Below, one piece after another: positions 1-10,745 of a DNA stretch of 64,000 nt. Source of the DNA: Cliona cf. orientalis (Eukaryota > Porifera > Demospongiae > Clionaida > Clionaidae); contig OZ005689.1 in assembly GCA_963930775.1 (NCBI GenBank), positions 20,837,262-20,901,261 of the forward strand, given 5' to 3'. The position numbers were made by a program, and so were the translations under genes. The notes below the pieces were generated by a model, which did no database searches, was not told the origin of the DNA, and saw nothing but the letters and a program-made list of their open reading frames with translations. How positions within the stretch are numbered: position 1 is the stretch's first letter; each line of letters opens with the position of its first letter.

Positions 1-3000
1 GCTGCGAGGCGGACTGCTGTAGCTGGGAGGGCGGAGCTGGAGCTGGCTGCGAGGCGGACTGCTTTAGCTGGGAGGGCGGAGCTGGAGCTGGCTGCGAGGC
101 GGACAGCTGTAGCTGGGAGGGCGGAGCTGGCTGCGACGCGGACTGCTGTAGCTGGGAGGGCGGAGCTGGCTGCGAGGCGGACTGCTGTAGCTGGGAGGGC
201 GGAGCTGGAGCTGGCTGCGAGGCGGACTGCTGTAGCTGGGAGGGCGGAGCTGGAGCTGGCTGCGAGGCGGACTGCTGTAGCTGGGAGGGCGGAGCTGGAG
301 CTGGCTGCGAGGCGGACTGCTGTAGCTGGGAGGGCGGAGCTGGCTGCGAGGCGGACTGCTGTAGCTGGGAGGGCGGAGCTGGCTGCGAGGCGGACTGCTG
401 TAGCTGGGAGGGCGGAGCTGGAGCTGGCTGCGAGGCGGACTGCTGTAGCTGGGAGGGCGGAGCTGGAGCTGGCTGCGAGGCGGACTGCTTTAGCTGGGAG
501 GGCGGAGCTGGAGCTGGCTGCGAGGCGGACTGCTGTAGCTGGGAGGGCGGAGCTGGAGCTGGCTGCGAGGCGGACTGCTGTAGCTGGGAGGGCGGAGCTG
601 GAGCTGGCTGCGAGGCGGACTGCTTTAGCTGGGAGGGCGGAGCTGGAGCTGGCTGCGAAGCGGACAGCTGGAGCTGGCTGCGAGGCGGACTGCTGTAGCT
701 GGGAGGGCGGAGCTGGAGCTGGCTGCGAGGCGGACTGCTTTAGCTGGGAGGGCGGAGCTGGAGCTGGCTGCGAAGCGGACAGCTGGAGCTGGCTGCGAGG
801 CGGACTGCTGTAGCTGGGAGGGCGGAGCTGGAGCTGGCTGCGAGGCGGACAGCTGGAGCTGGCTGCGAGGCGGACTGCTTTAGCTGGGAGGGCGGAGCTG
901 GCTGCGAGGCGGACTGCTTTAGCTGGGAGGGCGGAGCTGGAGCTGGCTGCGAGGTGGACTGCTGGAGCTGGCTGCGAGGCGGACTGCTGTAGCTGGGAGG
1001 GCGGAGCTGGAGCTGGCTGCGAGGCGGACTGCTGTAGCTGGGAGGGCGGAGCTGGCTGCGAGGCGGACTGCTTTAGCTGGGAGGGCGGAGCTGGAGCTGG
1101 CTGCGAGGCGGACTGCTGTAGCTGGGAGGGCGGAGCTGGAGCTGGCTGCGAGGCGGACAGCTGGAGCTGGCTGCGAGGCGGACTGCTTTAGCTGGGAGGG
1201 CGGAGCTGGAGCTGGCTGCGAGGCGGACAGCTGTAGCTGGGAGTGCGGAGCTGGCTGCGACGCGGACTGCTGTAGCTGGGAGGGCGGAGCTGGCTGCGAG
1301 GCGGACTGCTGTAGCTGGGAGGGCGGAGCTGGAGCTGGCTGCGAGGCGGACTGCTGTAGCTGGGAGGGCGGAGCTGGAGCTGGCTGCGAGGCGGACAGCT
1401 GGAGCTGGCTGCGAGGCGGACTGCTTTAGCTGGGAGGGCGGAGCTGGAGCTGGCTGCGAGGCGGACAGCTGTAGCTGGGAGTGCGGAGCTGGCTGCGACG
1501 CGGACTGCTGTAGCTGGGAGGGCGGAGCTGGCTGCGACGCGGACTGCTGTAGCTGGGAGGGCGGAGCTGGCTGCGAGGCGGACTGCTTTAGCTGGGAGGG
1601 CGGAGCTGGAGCTGGCTGCGAGGCGGACTGCTGTAGCTGGGAGGGCGGAGCTGGAGCTGGCTGCGAGGCGGACTGCTGTAGCTGGGAGGGCGGAGCTGGA
1701 GCTGGCTGCGAGGCGGACTGCTGTAGCTGGGAGGGCGGAGCTGGCTGCGAGGCGGACTGCTGTAGCTGGGAGGGCGGAGCTGGCTGCGAGGCGGACTGCT
1801 GTAGCTGGGAGGGCGGAGCTGGCTGCGAGGCGGACTGCTGTAGCTGGGAGGGCGGAGCTGGCTGCGAGGCGGACTGCTGTAGCTGGGAGGGCGGAGCTGG
1901 AGCTGGCTGCGAGGCGGACAGCTGGAGCTGGCTGCGAGGCGGACTGCTGTAGCTGGGAGGGCGGAGCTGGAGCTGGCTGCGAGGCGGACTGCTTTAGCTG
2001 GGAGGGCGGAGCTGGAGCTGGCTGCGAGGCGGACTGCTGTAGCTGGGAGGGCGGAGCTGGAGCTGGCTGCGAGGCGGACTGCTTTAGCTGGGAGGGCGGA
2101 GCTGGAGCTGGCTGCGAGGCGGACAGCTGTAGCTGGGAGGGCGGAGCTGGCTGCGACGCGGACTGCTGTAGCTGGGAGGGCGGAGCTGGCTGCGAGGCGG
2201 ACTGCTGTAGCTGGGAGGGCGGAGCTGGAGCTGGCTGCGAGGCGGACAGCTGGAGCTGGCTGCGAGGCGGACTGCTGTAGCTGGGAGGGCGGAGCTGGAG
2301 CTGGCTGCGAGGCGGACTGCTTTAGCTGGGAGGGCGGAGCTGGAGCTGGCTGCGAAGCGGACAGCTGGAGCTGGCTGCGAGGCGGACTGCTGTAGCTGGG
2401 AGGGCGGAGCTGGAGCTGGCTGCGAGGCGGACTGCTTTAGCTGGGAGGGCGGAGCTGGAGCTGGCTGCGAAGCGGACAGCTGGAGCTGGCTGCGAGGCAG
2501 ACTGCTGTAGCTGGGAGGGCGGAGCTGGAGCTGGCTGCGAGGCGGAGAGCTGGAGCTGGCTGCGAGGCGGACTGCTGTAGCTGGGAGGGCGGAGCTGGCT
2601 GCGAGGCGGACTGCTTTAGCTGGGAGGGCGGAGCTGGAGCTGGCTGCGAGGCGGACTGCTGTAGCTGGGAGGGCGGAGCTGGAGCTGGCTGCGAGGCGGA
2701 CAGCTGGAGCTGGCTGCGAGGCGGACTGCTGTAGCTGGGAGGGCGGAGCTGGAGCTGGCTGCGAGGCGGACTGCTGTAGCTGGGAGGGCGGAGCTGGAGC
2801 TGGCTGCGAGGCGGACTGCTGTAGCTGGGAGGGCGGAGCTGGCTGCGAGGCGGACTGCTGTAGCTGGGAGGGCGGAGCTGGAGCTGGCTGCGAGGCGGAC
2901 AGCTGGAGCTGGCTGCGAGGCGGACTGCTGTAGCTGGGAGGGCGGAGCTGGAGCTGGCTGCGAGGCGGACAGCTGGAGCTGGCTGCGAGGCGGACTGCTG

Positions 3001-5420
3001 TAGCTGGGAGGGCGGAGCTGGAGCTGGCTGCGAGGCGGAGAGCTGGAGCTGGCTGCGAGGCGGACTGCTGTAGCTGGGAGGGCGGAGCTGGCTGCGAGGC
3101 GGACTGCTTTAGCTGGGAGGGCGGAGCTGGCTGCGAGGCGGACTGCTTTAGCTGGGAGGGCGGAGCTGGAGCTGGCTGCGAGGTGGACTGCTGGAGCTGG
3201 CTGCGAGGCGGACTGCTGTAGCTGGGAGGGCGGAGCTGGAGCTGGCTGCGAGGCGGACTGCTGTAGCTGGGAGGGCGGAGCTGGCTGCGAGGCGGACTGC
3301 TTTAGCTGGGAGGGCGGAGCTGGCTGCGAGGCGGACTGCTTTAGCTGGGAGGGCGGAGCTGGAGCTGGCTGCGAGGTGGACTGCTGGAGCTGGCTGCGAG
3401 GCGGACTGCTGTAGCTGGGAGGGCGGAGCTGGCTGCGACGCGGACTGCTGTAGCTGGGAGGGCGGAGCTGGCTGCGAGGCGGACTGCTTTAGCTGGGAGG
3501 GCGGAGCTGGAGCTGGCTGCGAGGCGGACTGCTGTAGCTGGGAGGGCGGAGCTGGAGCTGGCTGCGAGGCGGACTGCTGTAGCTGGGAGGGCGGAGCTGG
3601 AGCTGGCTGCGAGGCGGACTGCTGTAGCTGGGAGGGCGGAGCTGGCTGCGAGGCGGACTGCTGTAGCTGGGAGGGCGGAGCTGGCTGCGAGGCGGACTGC
3701 TGTAGCTGGGAGGGCGGAGCTGGAGCTGGCTGCGAGGCGGACAGCTGGAGCTGGCTGCGAGGCGGACTGCTGTAGCTGGGAGGGCGGAGCTGGAGCTGGC
3801 TGCGAGGCGGACTGCTTTAGCTGGGAGGGCGGAACTGGAGCTGGCTGCGAGGCGGACTGCTGTAGCTGGGAGGGCGGAGCTGGAGCTGGCTGCGAGGCGG
3901 ACTGCTTTAGCTGGGAGGGCGGAGCTGGAGCTGGCTGCGAGGCGGACAGCTGTAGCTGGGAGGGCGGAGCTGGCTGCGACGCGGACTGCTGTAGCTGGGA
4001 GGGCGGAGCTGGCTGCGAGGCGGACTGCTGTAGCTGGGAGGGCGGAGCTGGAGCTGGCTGCGAGGCGGACTGCTGTAGCTGGGAGGGCGGAGCTGGAGCT
4101 GGCTGCGAGGCGGACTGCTGTAGCTGGGAGGGCGGAGCTGGCTGCGAGGCGGACTGCTGTAGCTGGGAGGGCGGAGCTGGAGCTGGCTGCGAGGCGGACT
4201 GCTGTAGCTGGGAGGGCGGAGCTGGAGCTGGCTGCGAGGCGGACTGCTGTAGCTGGGAGGGCGGAGCTGGCTGCGAGGCGGACTGCTGTAGCTGGGAGGG
4301 CGGAGCTGGCTGCGAGGCGGACTGCTGTAGCTGGGAGGGCGGAGCTGGAGCTGGCTGCGAGGCGGACTGCTGTAGCTGGGAGGGCGGAGCTGGAGCTGGC
4401 TGCGAGGCGGACTGCTTTAGCTGGGAGGGCGGAGCTGGAGCTGGCTGCGAGGCGGACTGCTGTAGCTGGGAGGGCGGAGCTGGAGCTGGCTGCGAGGCGG
4501 ACTGCTTTAGCTGGGAGGGCGGAGCTGGAGCTGGCTGCGAGGCGGACAGCTGTAGCTGGGAGGGCGGAGCTGGCTGCGACGCGGACTGCTGTAGCTGGGA
4601 GGGCGGAGCTGGCTGCGAGGCGGACTGCTGTAGCTGGGAGGGCGGAGCTGGAGCTGGCTGCGAGGCGGACTGCTGTAGCTGGGAGGGCGGAGCTGGAGCT
4701 GGCTGCGAGGCGGACTGCTGTAGCTGGGAGGGCGGAGCTGGCTGCGAGGCGGACTGCTGTAGCTGGGAGGGCGGAGCTGGAGCTGGCTGCGAGGCGGACT
4801 GCTGTAGCTGGGAGGGCGGAGCTGGAGCTGGCTGCGAGGCGGACTGCTGTAGCTGGGAGGGCGGAGCTGGCTGCGAGGCGGACTGCTGTAGCTGGGAGGG
4901 CGGAGCTGGCTGCGAGGCGGACTGCTGTAGCTGGGAGGGCGGAGCTGGAGCTGGCTGCGAGGCGGACTGCTGTAGCTGGGAGGGCGGAGCTGGAGCTGGC
5001 TGCGAGGCGGACAGCTGTAGCTGGGAGGGCGGAGCTGGAGCTGGCTGCGAGGCGGACTGCTGTAGCTGGGAGGGCGGAGCTGGAGCTGGCTGCGACGCGG
5101 ACTGCTGTAGCTGGGAGGGCGGAGCTGGAGCTGGCTGCGAGGCGGACTGCTGTAGCTGGGAGGGGGGAGCTGGCTGCGAGGCGGACTGCTGTAGCTTGGA
5201 GGCCGGAGGTGGAGCTGGCTGCAAGGCGGACTGCTGTAGCTGGGAGGGCGGAGCTGGAGCTGACTGTAAGGTGGACAGCTTTAGCTGGGAGGGCGGAGCT
5301 GGAGCTGGCTGCAAGGCGGACTGCTTTAGCTGGGAGGGCGGAGCTGGAGCTGACTGTACAGTGGACTGCTGTAGCTGGGAGGGCGGAGCTGGCTGCAAAG
5401 TGGACTGCTGTATGGTACCC
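1..5420. repeat. GC-rich minisatellite, 45/39/25-bp units
   Basis: Over 100 tandem units run from the left window edge to about 5420, so the array probably continues outside. Three unit lengths recur: 45 bp (ending GGAGCTGGAGCTG), 39 bp (one GAGCTG fewer) and 25 bp (GCGGACAGCTGGAGCTG form). The 45 and 39 units are multiples of three and the 25 unit is not. Blocks of units repeat as groups, which suggests higher-order duplication. Units right of about 5180 are more diverged and grade into unique coding sequence. Confidence 0.97.
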
Positions 5421-6127
5421 TTTATAGCTGTTGGCTGCACATAGGATTGTTGCTGTGGTGCTGGTAACTGCGGTGTGACTGTAAACTGCTGCAGTTGGGA
5501 CGGTGGTGCGGGCGACTGCTGCAGCAAGGAGGAGCTACCAGGGGTTGGCTGAGACAGAAGCATGTTAACTGACTGTGGTTGCTGAATGCGATTGAGTGAT
5601 GGCTGCTGCACTACTGATTGCTGTGGGTTGATAGGTGGTTGTAGAGATGAACGTTGTGGCTCTGAAGGTTGGATTGGCTGCTGCATAGCAGAACGCAGCT
5701 GATGAGAGGAGTGGCTTGATGGCTGCACAACTGATTGCGACTGGAAGGTTGACTGCTTTGATAGGTAAACTGGCAGGTGTGCTGACTGCTGCTGTTCAGA
5801 GAGGATTGGTTGTTCTTGTGGGTATTGTAAGGGATGAAAATTGTGCTGCATCAAAAGTTGAGAGCAAGGTTGTGATGAGCGGTGTTGTTTAGATTGAGAA
5901 GATGATGGCCGTAAGGGGCTACACGATGACTGCATAGATTGCTGCCAAAGATGTGGCTTGGAAGGGCTAAATGAGGGCTGCATTGTAGATTGCGAGTTCT
6001 GAACAAGATTGGTTAATAAACTGATTATTTGGCCCTGTTGTTCAATAAGCCGAGAAACTGCAAAATAAAGAATATTAGAAGCAGTGATTAAGAAAATTAA
6101 TATGAGCTTTTTATTGGGATATTCCAT
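3341..6127 (-). CDS. Gln/Pro-rich repeat protein with N-terminal hydrophobic segment
   Basis: A 928-codon open frame. Residues about 8-26 form a hydrophobic stretch (LILIFLITASNILYF) that could be a signal anchor. It is followed by about 230 residues of non-repetitive Gln/Ser/Pro-rich sequence, then repeats of SASQPAPAPPSQLQQ (15 aa) and SASQPAPPSQLQQ (13 aa). At about 3750 a 25-bp unit shifts the frame and the protein becomes VRLAASSSSALPATA repeats until a stop. The Met start is at the only non-repetitive end, which favours a real N terminus, though an upstream exon cannot be excluded. I do not recognise the family; the composition suggests a secreted or membrane-tethered low-complexity protein. 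The opposite-strand ORFs in the repeat are shadows. Confidence 0.55.
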   Translation of the reverse strand: MEYPNKKLILIFLITASNILYFAVSRLIEQQGQIISLLTNLVQNSQSTMQPSFSPSKPHLWQQSMQSSCSPLRPSSSQSKQHRSSQPCSQLLMQHNFHPLQYPQEQPILSEQQQSAHLPVYLSKQSTFQSQSVVQPSSHSSHQLRSAMQQPIQPSEPQRSSLQPPINPQQSVVQQPSLNRIQQPQSVNMLLSQPTPGSSSLLQQSPAPPSQLQQFTVTPQLPAPQQQSYVQPTAIKGTIQQSTLQPAPPSQLQQSTVQSAPAPPSQLKQSALQPAPAPPSQLKLSTLQSAPAPPSQLQQSALQPAPPPASKLQQSASQPAPPSQLQQSASQPAPAPPSQLQQSASQPAPAPPSQLQQSASQPAPAPPSQLQLSASQPAPAPPSQLQQSASQPAPAPPSQLQQSASQPAPPSQLQQSASQPAPPSQLQQSASQPAPAPPSQLQQSASQPAPAPPSQLQQSASQPAPPSQLQQSASQPAPAPPSQLQQSASQPAPAPPSQLQQSASQPAPPSQLQQSASQPAPPSQLQLSASQPAPAPPSQLKQSASQPAPAPPSQLQQSASQPAPAPPSQLKQSASQPAPAPPSQLQQSASQPAPAPPSQLQQSASQPAPPSQLQQSASQPAPPSQLQQSASQPAPAPPSQLQQSASQPAPAPPSQLQQSASQPAPPSQLQQSASQPAPAPPSQLQQSASQPAPAPPSQLQQSASQPAPPSQLQQSASQPAPPSQLQLSASQPAPAPPSQLKQSASQPAPAPPSQLQQSASQPAPVPPSQLKQSASQPAPAPPSQLQQSASQPAPAVRLAASSSSALPATAVRLAASSALPATAVRLAASSALPATAVRLAASSSSALPATAVRLAASSSSALPATAVRLAASSSSALPAKAVRLAASSALPATAVRVAASSALPATAVRLAASSSSPPRSQLQLRPPS

Positions 6128-6527
6128 TTAGTATATAACTATACATCCCCTATGGATGACTATAGTATTGTCTCCTGATCCCATCCCAAAAGGAGGAAAG
6201 ATTCAGGTGACATTTGAGCGCTTTCGTAAGCTCAGCAGTCTTGTCTTTGTACAAGCCAATCAGATTGCAGCTTATCATGCAGCTCTAAGATTTTTTATCC
6301 TGTTACGTATCAACATGCACACTGGTGCATAAAAGTCATTCTGACCTAGTAGAAGCAGGAACCCAGTCAAAATTTAGTGTCACTAGACTCTTCCGACGTG
6401 GAGATTGGGGACTGGAAACAAGACTAAGATGACCAGTAAGGAAAAATAATTATTAACCCCTGGATCAACTGGCAATACCTTTGGTAATACCGTTAACCCA
6501 GGCACAATCAAATTTATGTATAACTTA

Positions 6528-6791
6528 GGCCCCCCTTGGAAATTGGTTTTCCTTATAATAATAATAATAATTATGATTATGAGAGTTGCTCCCCCCCCCC
6601 CCCCCCCCCCCAATTTGCTACTATGTATTTTGTGAGCTGGTCAAAGGCCAATTTTAATGAATACTCCCCTTCCCTTCATTAGAATTGCCCCTTAACCTTT
6701 CTGGGCAAGCTCACAAAATATACATAACAGCAAATCTTAAGGGGGGAGGAGCAACTCTCATAATCATAATTTCCAAGGCCCCCCCCCCCCC
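6528..6791. mobile_element. Foldback (palindromic) MITE-like element
   Basis: The two arms are inverted copies along almost their whole length. GGCCCCCCTTGGAAATT at the left pairs with AATTTCCAAGGCCCCCC at the right, and TTATGATTATGAGAGTTGCTC pairs with its complement. The centre lies near 6665. The left arm carries an ATA microsatellite and a run of about 22 C. No coding sequence. Confidence 0.75.
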
Positions 6792-6795
6792 GAAA

Positions 6796-7734
6796 TGAAC
6801 ACTTTTGACAGAACGGCAGATAAACAAAATTTACTCCTTAATTGTGTATGCATGCATGGGACAGCTAATAAAAGAATAAGATTAGTTGTGCATTGCCTAA
6901 ATAATAGACACAGCATATGGCAGGCATCCAGTTAGGAATTTAATTAGTACCTATTCATTTACATTGAGCATGTTGCCCAGTGTCACTGTGTACACTAACA
7001 TGAACCTGTTTGAGACTATAATATTGATGTTTCTCTGTATTGGAGAATATTATTCTGTCACTAGTTACCTCGGTAACATCTATCAAATATGAATATCTGA
7101 TTCAGTGTCCTTGAGACTGTTACAGTAGTATTGCGTAAGTTATTGTTGGCCAAAATTTAATATATGGACATAGTAATGTTGCAATGTCAATTATTACAAC
7201 CATGGGAGAGGCACCTGGCTATGTCACTGTATAAACTGAAATCCTTTGTGCAGTGTAAGTTAAAAGTCAATTAAGCACCAGAGAGCCACTGCTTGTTTAC
7301 CCAAATCCATTGGGCAACTAAGTAAAAGCACATCCAAGGCAGAAATTAAAGGCAGCCACATAAAACCATAAGGCATTACCTGCACTGCTACACAAGGTGG
7401 TATGCCAAATTAGCTGCCTGCAGCTATTACAGAAGTATCACATACCTTCACCAGATAAGGGGTTGGAGATTTTGGAGGACCCTACAGTAGAATGGTCAGA
7501 GGCAACATCAATAACAGCACCTACAGAAAGAACAAGAGTTGATGATATCAGAGATAGCAGCACTGGTTCAATTATTATAGTCCAACGACAATAAGTGTTG
7601 ACAACTGATTTACTTAGAATGTACCTGCTGTTTTAACAGATGTTGAACACACTCCACCACCAACACAGAATTTTCCCTTTTGGCTTTTCAGTTTTACCTA
7701 CAATTTCATAATAATAATTATAATAAGTACTATA
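6796..7734. other. Stretch without recognisable features
   Basis: AT-rich sequence. Only short unconvincing ORFs (for example 7397-7594) and no repeat structure that I could recognise. Confidence 0.5.
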
Positions 7735-8372
7735 CTATGAGGCAAGTACAAACATGTGTGAAAGTAAGAAAGTACGAGAGGGAGAGAGAGAGAGGGGGGG
7801 AGTATAGTGGTAAGAGACAGGTAATACTATATAAACAGTTCTTACTTTTTTCTGTTTTTTGATTTGTGGAGCATTTTTTTTCTTGATGTTACTGGGGGTC
7901 TTGGATTTCCTTTTCTGTGTAGTTCCGGATGGAGTATCAGAGCATGCCACAGTGTTCAGTTTGGGATCAACGAAAACAGCATTCCAATATTTTTCCTCTC
8001 CTCCCTTTTCAGGCCAAGGTAGGTGAAGCTGCTTGCCTCCTGTCAATTCTTTTGGATCATAAAGGCTTTCGAGCCACTCTTCGTCTACACTATCTCCCTA
8101 CCATCCCTTTTTTTTGAATTGTTTCCTTCAAACCTCACAATATACTTCTTGGAGCTCGATACACACGACGGAAACTCAGGGAGGGTAGCGGCGCGAGTTT
8201 CAATTCGAGAGTCAGAAATGACCAGATCCTGAGCCTTGCTAGGCTTCGGTTCTTCTTCATCACCATCTTTATTTATTGGGAGCCTCGAGCTCTGAATCAT
8301 TTTGAGTGGCAAGACTCTGTAGCTGAGCCGCTGCCTGAGGCAGAGCCTCGCCGGTGCTTGGATCACCTTCAA
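7735..8372 (-). CDS. Possible exons of an unrecognised gene
   Basis: Two overlapping open stretches on the minus strand look like coding exons. One (8372-8085) holds an acidic/basic tract and the piece KKYIVRFEG. The other (about 8096-7790) reads DEEWLESLYDPKELTGGKQ and then a tryptophan- and lysine-rich tail. They lie in different frames. A 44-bp GT-AG intron (about 8142-8099, GTTTG...GATAG) would join them in frame, giving VS at the junction; a frameshift in the run of eight T is the alternative. The pattern resembles a chromo/Tudor-like reader fold only loosely. Family unknown. Confidence 0.35.
7770..7802. repeat. GA/G-rich microsatellite
   Basis: Short purine-only tract of GAGAGA and G runs. 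Confidence 0.8.
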
Positions 8373-8619
8373 GTTCGCTCATGAACCACTGTGTACATTC
8401 TTAGGACGAGGCTAGTATATATTATGTTCGTTTGGACTACACGTGGCCTAACGTCGCGACATGCCCCGCCTACGTTGCGCGTACGCGACGTGAACGAACT
8501 TAGGTACGCGACTCGACCTCGCGAACTTAGGTTCGTAACATCGCGAGGTTGGAGGTCTCGCGAAACTTCGCAAATACTTGGCGACAAGGTCGCAAAGTTT
8601 TTTTTGCAACGTACCGTAG

Positions 8620-8745
8620 GGCTGAGACATCAGGGGATCCTACCACTATGAAGAGATATCAACTAGATGGCACCCAAGTGGATGTTGAATGTCCACCACT
8701 CTTACCCGACTACCAAGCGTTCATGCGGGGTGTTGATCGCTCTGC
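8620..8745 (+). pseudogene. piggyBac transposase relic
   Basis: About 40 codons read KRYQLDGTQVDVECP, a gap, then YQAFMRGVDRS. This matches the C-terminal part of the piggyBac catalytic core, where the third catalytic Asp sits in GGVD followed by D/N-Q-L; here it is RGVDRS. Nothing else of the transposase is present nearby, and the frame ends soon after. A short degenerate fragment. Confidence 0.6.
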
Positions 8746-8860
8746 ACACCAGATAACAACCACTACCATGCATACTCTACGTCAAGGCAGGGTCTAGGTC
8801 ACGATCGTGGCCATAAATGTGGGCGTGGTTTAACCAAAATGGGTGTAGTAAAAAGTGGTT

Positions 8861-8890
8861 ACATTGGTAAGCGCGCGTGCTTACCAATGT
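8861..8890. other. Perfect 12-bp stem hairpin
   Basis: ACATTGGTAAGC and its exact complement GCTTACCAATGT flank a 6-base GCGCGT centre. Possibly the end or centre of a small element; function not evident. Confidence 0.7.
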
Positions 8891-8904
8891 ATCCTGCCTA
8901 CACC

Positions 8905-9385
8905 CCTGACAAGTATGTTTGATGTTACAATCATGGGATGTGACTGAACACTACTAACAGCATGCAGGCCAACGAGCCTCGAGAGGTTATGTCTGCTCTT
9001 TGTCATTGTCTGGTGGTAGATTCGACATTCGAGCAGAGTAAAAACGTCGCCATTACACGGTGAGTTGAGCAGCTACTCTTGGCCTGCAGTGAGGGGTGTG
9101 GTCTTCGTCTGCGCATGCGCGCTGTACTAACCGGTACAATGTCCGAGCAGGCCTGTCGAAACGCGTGGCGCTTGCGCTGCTCGCTCGAGCTCGAGCGAGA
9201 ATGATGCATCTCTATGGCCCCTAGGCCCTGGCAACCTTGTTTGCGCACACGACACAATTCTGACCAATCGTGAGTCTGAACTTGTAGGAGAGCGTATTTT
9301 ATGCCCTCCAGGTTAGGACACGGACTATAATTATTATAAGAAAATTGATCGTCTGAAAACTATTTTTTGTTGCATATCATAGTAT
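8905..9385. mobile_element. MITE family A, copy 1
   Basis: It shares several hundred bases with 55885-56365. The left terminal part (GTATGTTTGATGTTACAATC) and right terminal part (CCTCCAGGTTAGGACAC) match that copy in inverted orientation, while the core from ATGTCTGCTCTTTGTCAT to GCGCATGCGCGCT matches in direct orientation. GC-rich and noncoding. Boundaries are approximate. Confidence 0.65.
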
Positions 9386-9389
9386 AATA

Positions 9390-9829
9390 AGGCCACACAG
9401 GTCATCATTTATGTATTGTATTATACAGAATCAAACCATGTATGCATAAAACAATGATATTCACGAACTTGTAATTGGTTGCTAGGCAACACCAAGCAAT
9501 GAATAATAAACTTCAATACTTGGGCTAGCATGTGGACTATGGTTACTAATTTATACTCTAGTACTAACTCCCCATGCATGTGTGCACTAGTGCCAGCTTC
9601 ACCTGGCTTCCAGGAATGCAGCAGTGAACAGGTTGGTATGAGAAACTTGCAGTAATATACTGTAAATCACGAATATTACATGTGATAAATTTTCATGTTA
9701 AATCATTTTTGGATAAACGAACCCTGTACCGCATTATCGTTAATATTGCGTATATATTTCTTGCGTTTAATCTTCGCACAAGCCAGGCTGTCCGAAAATA
9801 TTTTAACAACCAAATATTCACGATTTACG
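9390..9829. other. Stretch without recognisable features
   Basis: AT-rich sequence with no convincing ORF or repeat. Confidence 0.5.
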
Positions 9830-9950
9830 GTACTACTAATCATAGAGTCGGTAGACTCTATAAGTAGGGATGACCCGGACACTCCATATACATAATACAT
9901 TACAAATACCCAAATATCTCAAAACAGGTAACTTTATATTATTATGGTGT
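9830..9950. repeat. Dispersed repeat shared with 53757-53870
   Basis: The segment begins CATAGAGTCGGTAGACTCTA, a small hairpin, and continues through GTAGGGATGACCCGG to ATCTCAAAACAGGTAA. The same order with about 80-85% identity by eye is found at 53757. In that place it forms one end of an insertion into a gene relic, so this is probably a transposon end. Confidence 0.6.
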
Positions 9951-10329
9951 GATTTTTTTCCTAATTGCATGTACATGTATGATATATACTATGATAATTT
10001 TATAGAATATTTCTGTACAAATGGCTGAGATGAAGCAGTTGCTAGTGTCAAGTCTAAGTCAAGTCTAAGCGCTATGCAATCAGAAATTCACACTCTCAAG
10101 ACCAACACACTGGAGCCCAAGAAGAGTAAGGTATGTTTTATCCTTTTATGAAACACTCAACTATATCCCCAGTAGTTGCATAATTGCACTATTATCATAG
10201 ATTAATGTTTCATAGAGGGGAAAAGTCTAGTATATATACCCAAACTAGGGAGTATGAAGGCATGCTCTCCCACAAAATCTTACTATACTGTAGAGACTTT
10301 CTGGTGGCTCAATAATGATTATTGTATAT

Positions 10330-10337
10330 TTAATCTT
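10330..10337. repeat. Left target-site duplication of the 13.5-kb element
   Basis: TTAATCTT, identical to the 8-mer at 23852-23859 immediately outside the right end. Confidence 0.85.
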
Positions 10338-10432
10338 CAGGGTGGTCCAGGATTGCCATAAACTGTCAAAGTTGTACTGAGTATATCCCAGGAATCAAGG
10401 ATACCCTTAGGCCTTCCTATATGTCCCGTGTT
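10338..10432 (+). repeat. Left terminal inverted repeat
   Basis: Begins CAGGGTGGTCCAGGATTGCC. Pairs with the complement of 23757-23851 over about 95 bp with scattered mismatches. Its inner part is also the first unit of the 100-bp tandem repeat. Confidence 0.85.
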
Positions 10433-10655
10433 CAACTAGTTAAGTGTTGATGTCAGTATCATAAGAGTAAGAGTACTTAGTATATCCCAGGAATCAAGGA
10501 TACCCTCAGGCCTTCCTATATGTCCCGTGTTCAACTACTTGAGTGTTGATGTCAGTATCATAAGAGTAAGAGTACTTAGTATATCCCAGGAATCAAGGAT
10601 ACCCTTAGGCCTTCCTATACGTCCCACTACTTGAGTGTTGATGTCAGTATCAGAA
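10378..10655. repeat. About three 100-bp tandem units, left subterminal
   Basis: Units begin at about 10380, 10478 and 10578 with AGTATATCCCAGGAATCAAG and include CCTTCCTATATGTCCCGTG and GATGTCAGTATCATAAGAG. The third is shortened. Confidence 0.9.
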
Positions 10656-10745
10656 GAGTAAGAGTGATTTCAGTGGAATGCCTTGATGGGATGATTTGGG
10701 GGGGATCTCTTGTGGACAAAAGATAGTAACTCTAAGGAGGCAGAA

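Noticed and set aside
1-5420. Repeat array considered as CRISPR
   Set aside because: Units are contiguous with no unique spacers, and the context is a eukaryotic genome.
5196-5444. Plus-strand ORFs opposite the repeat protein (Cys/Gly/Ala-rich)
   Set aside because: Shadows of the minus-strand coding repeats; no independent support.
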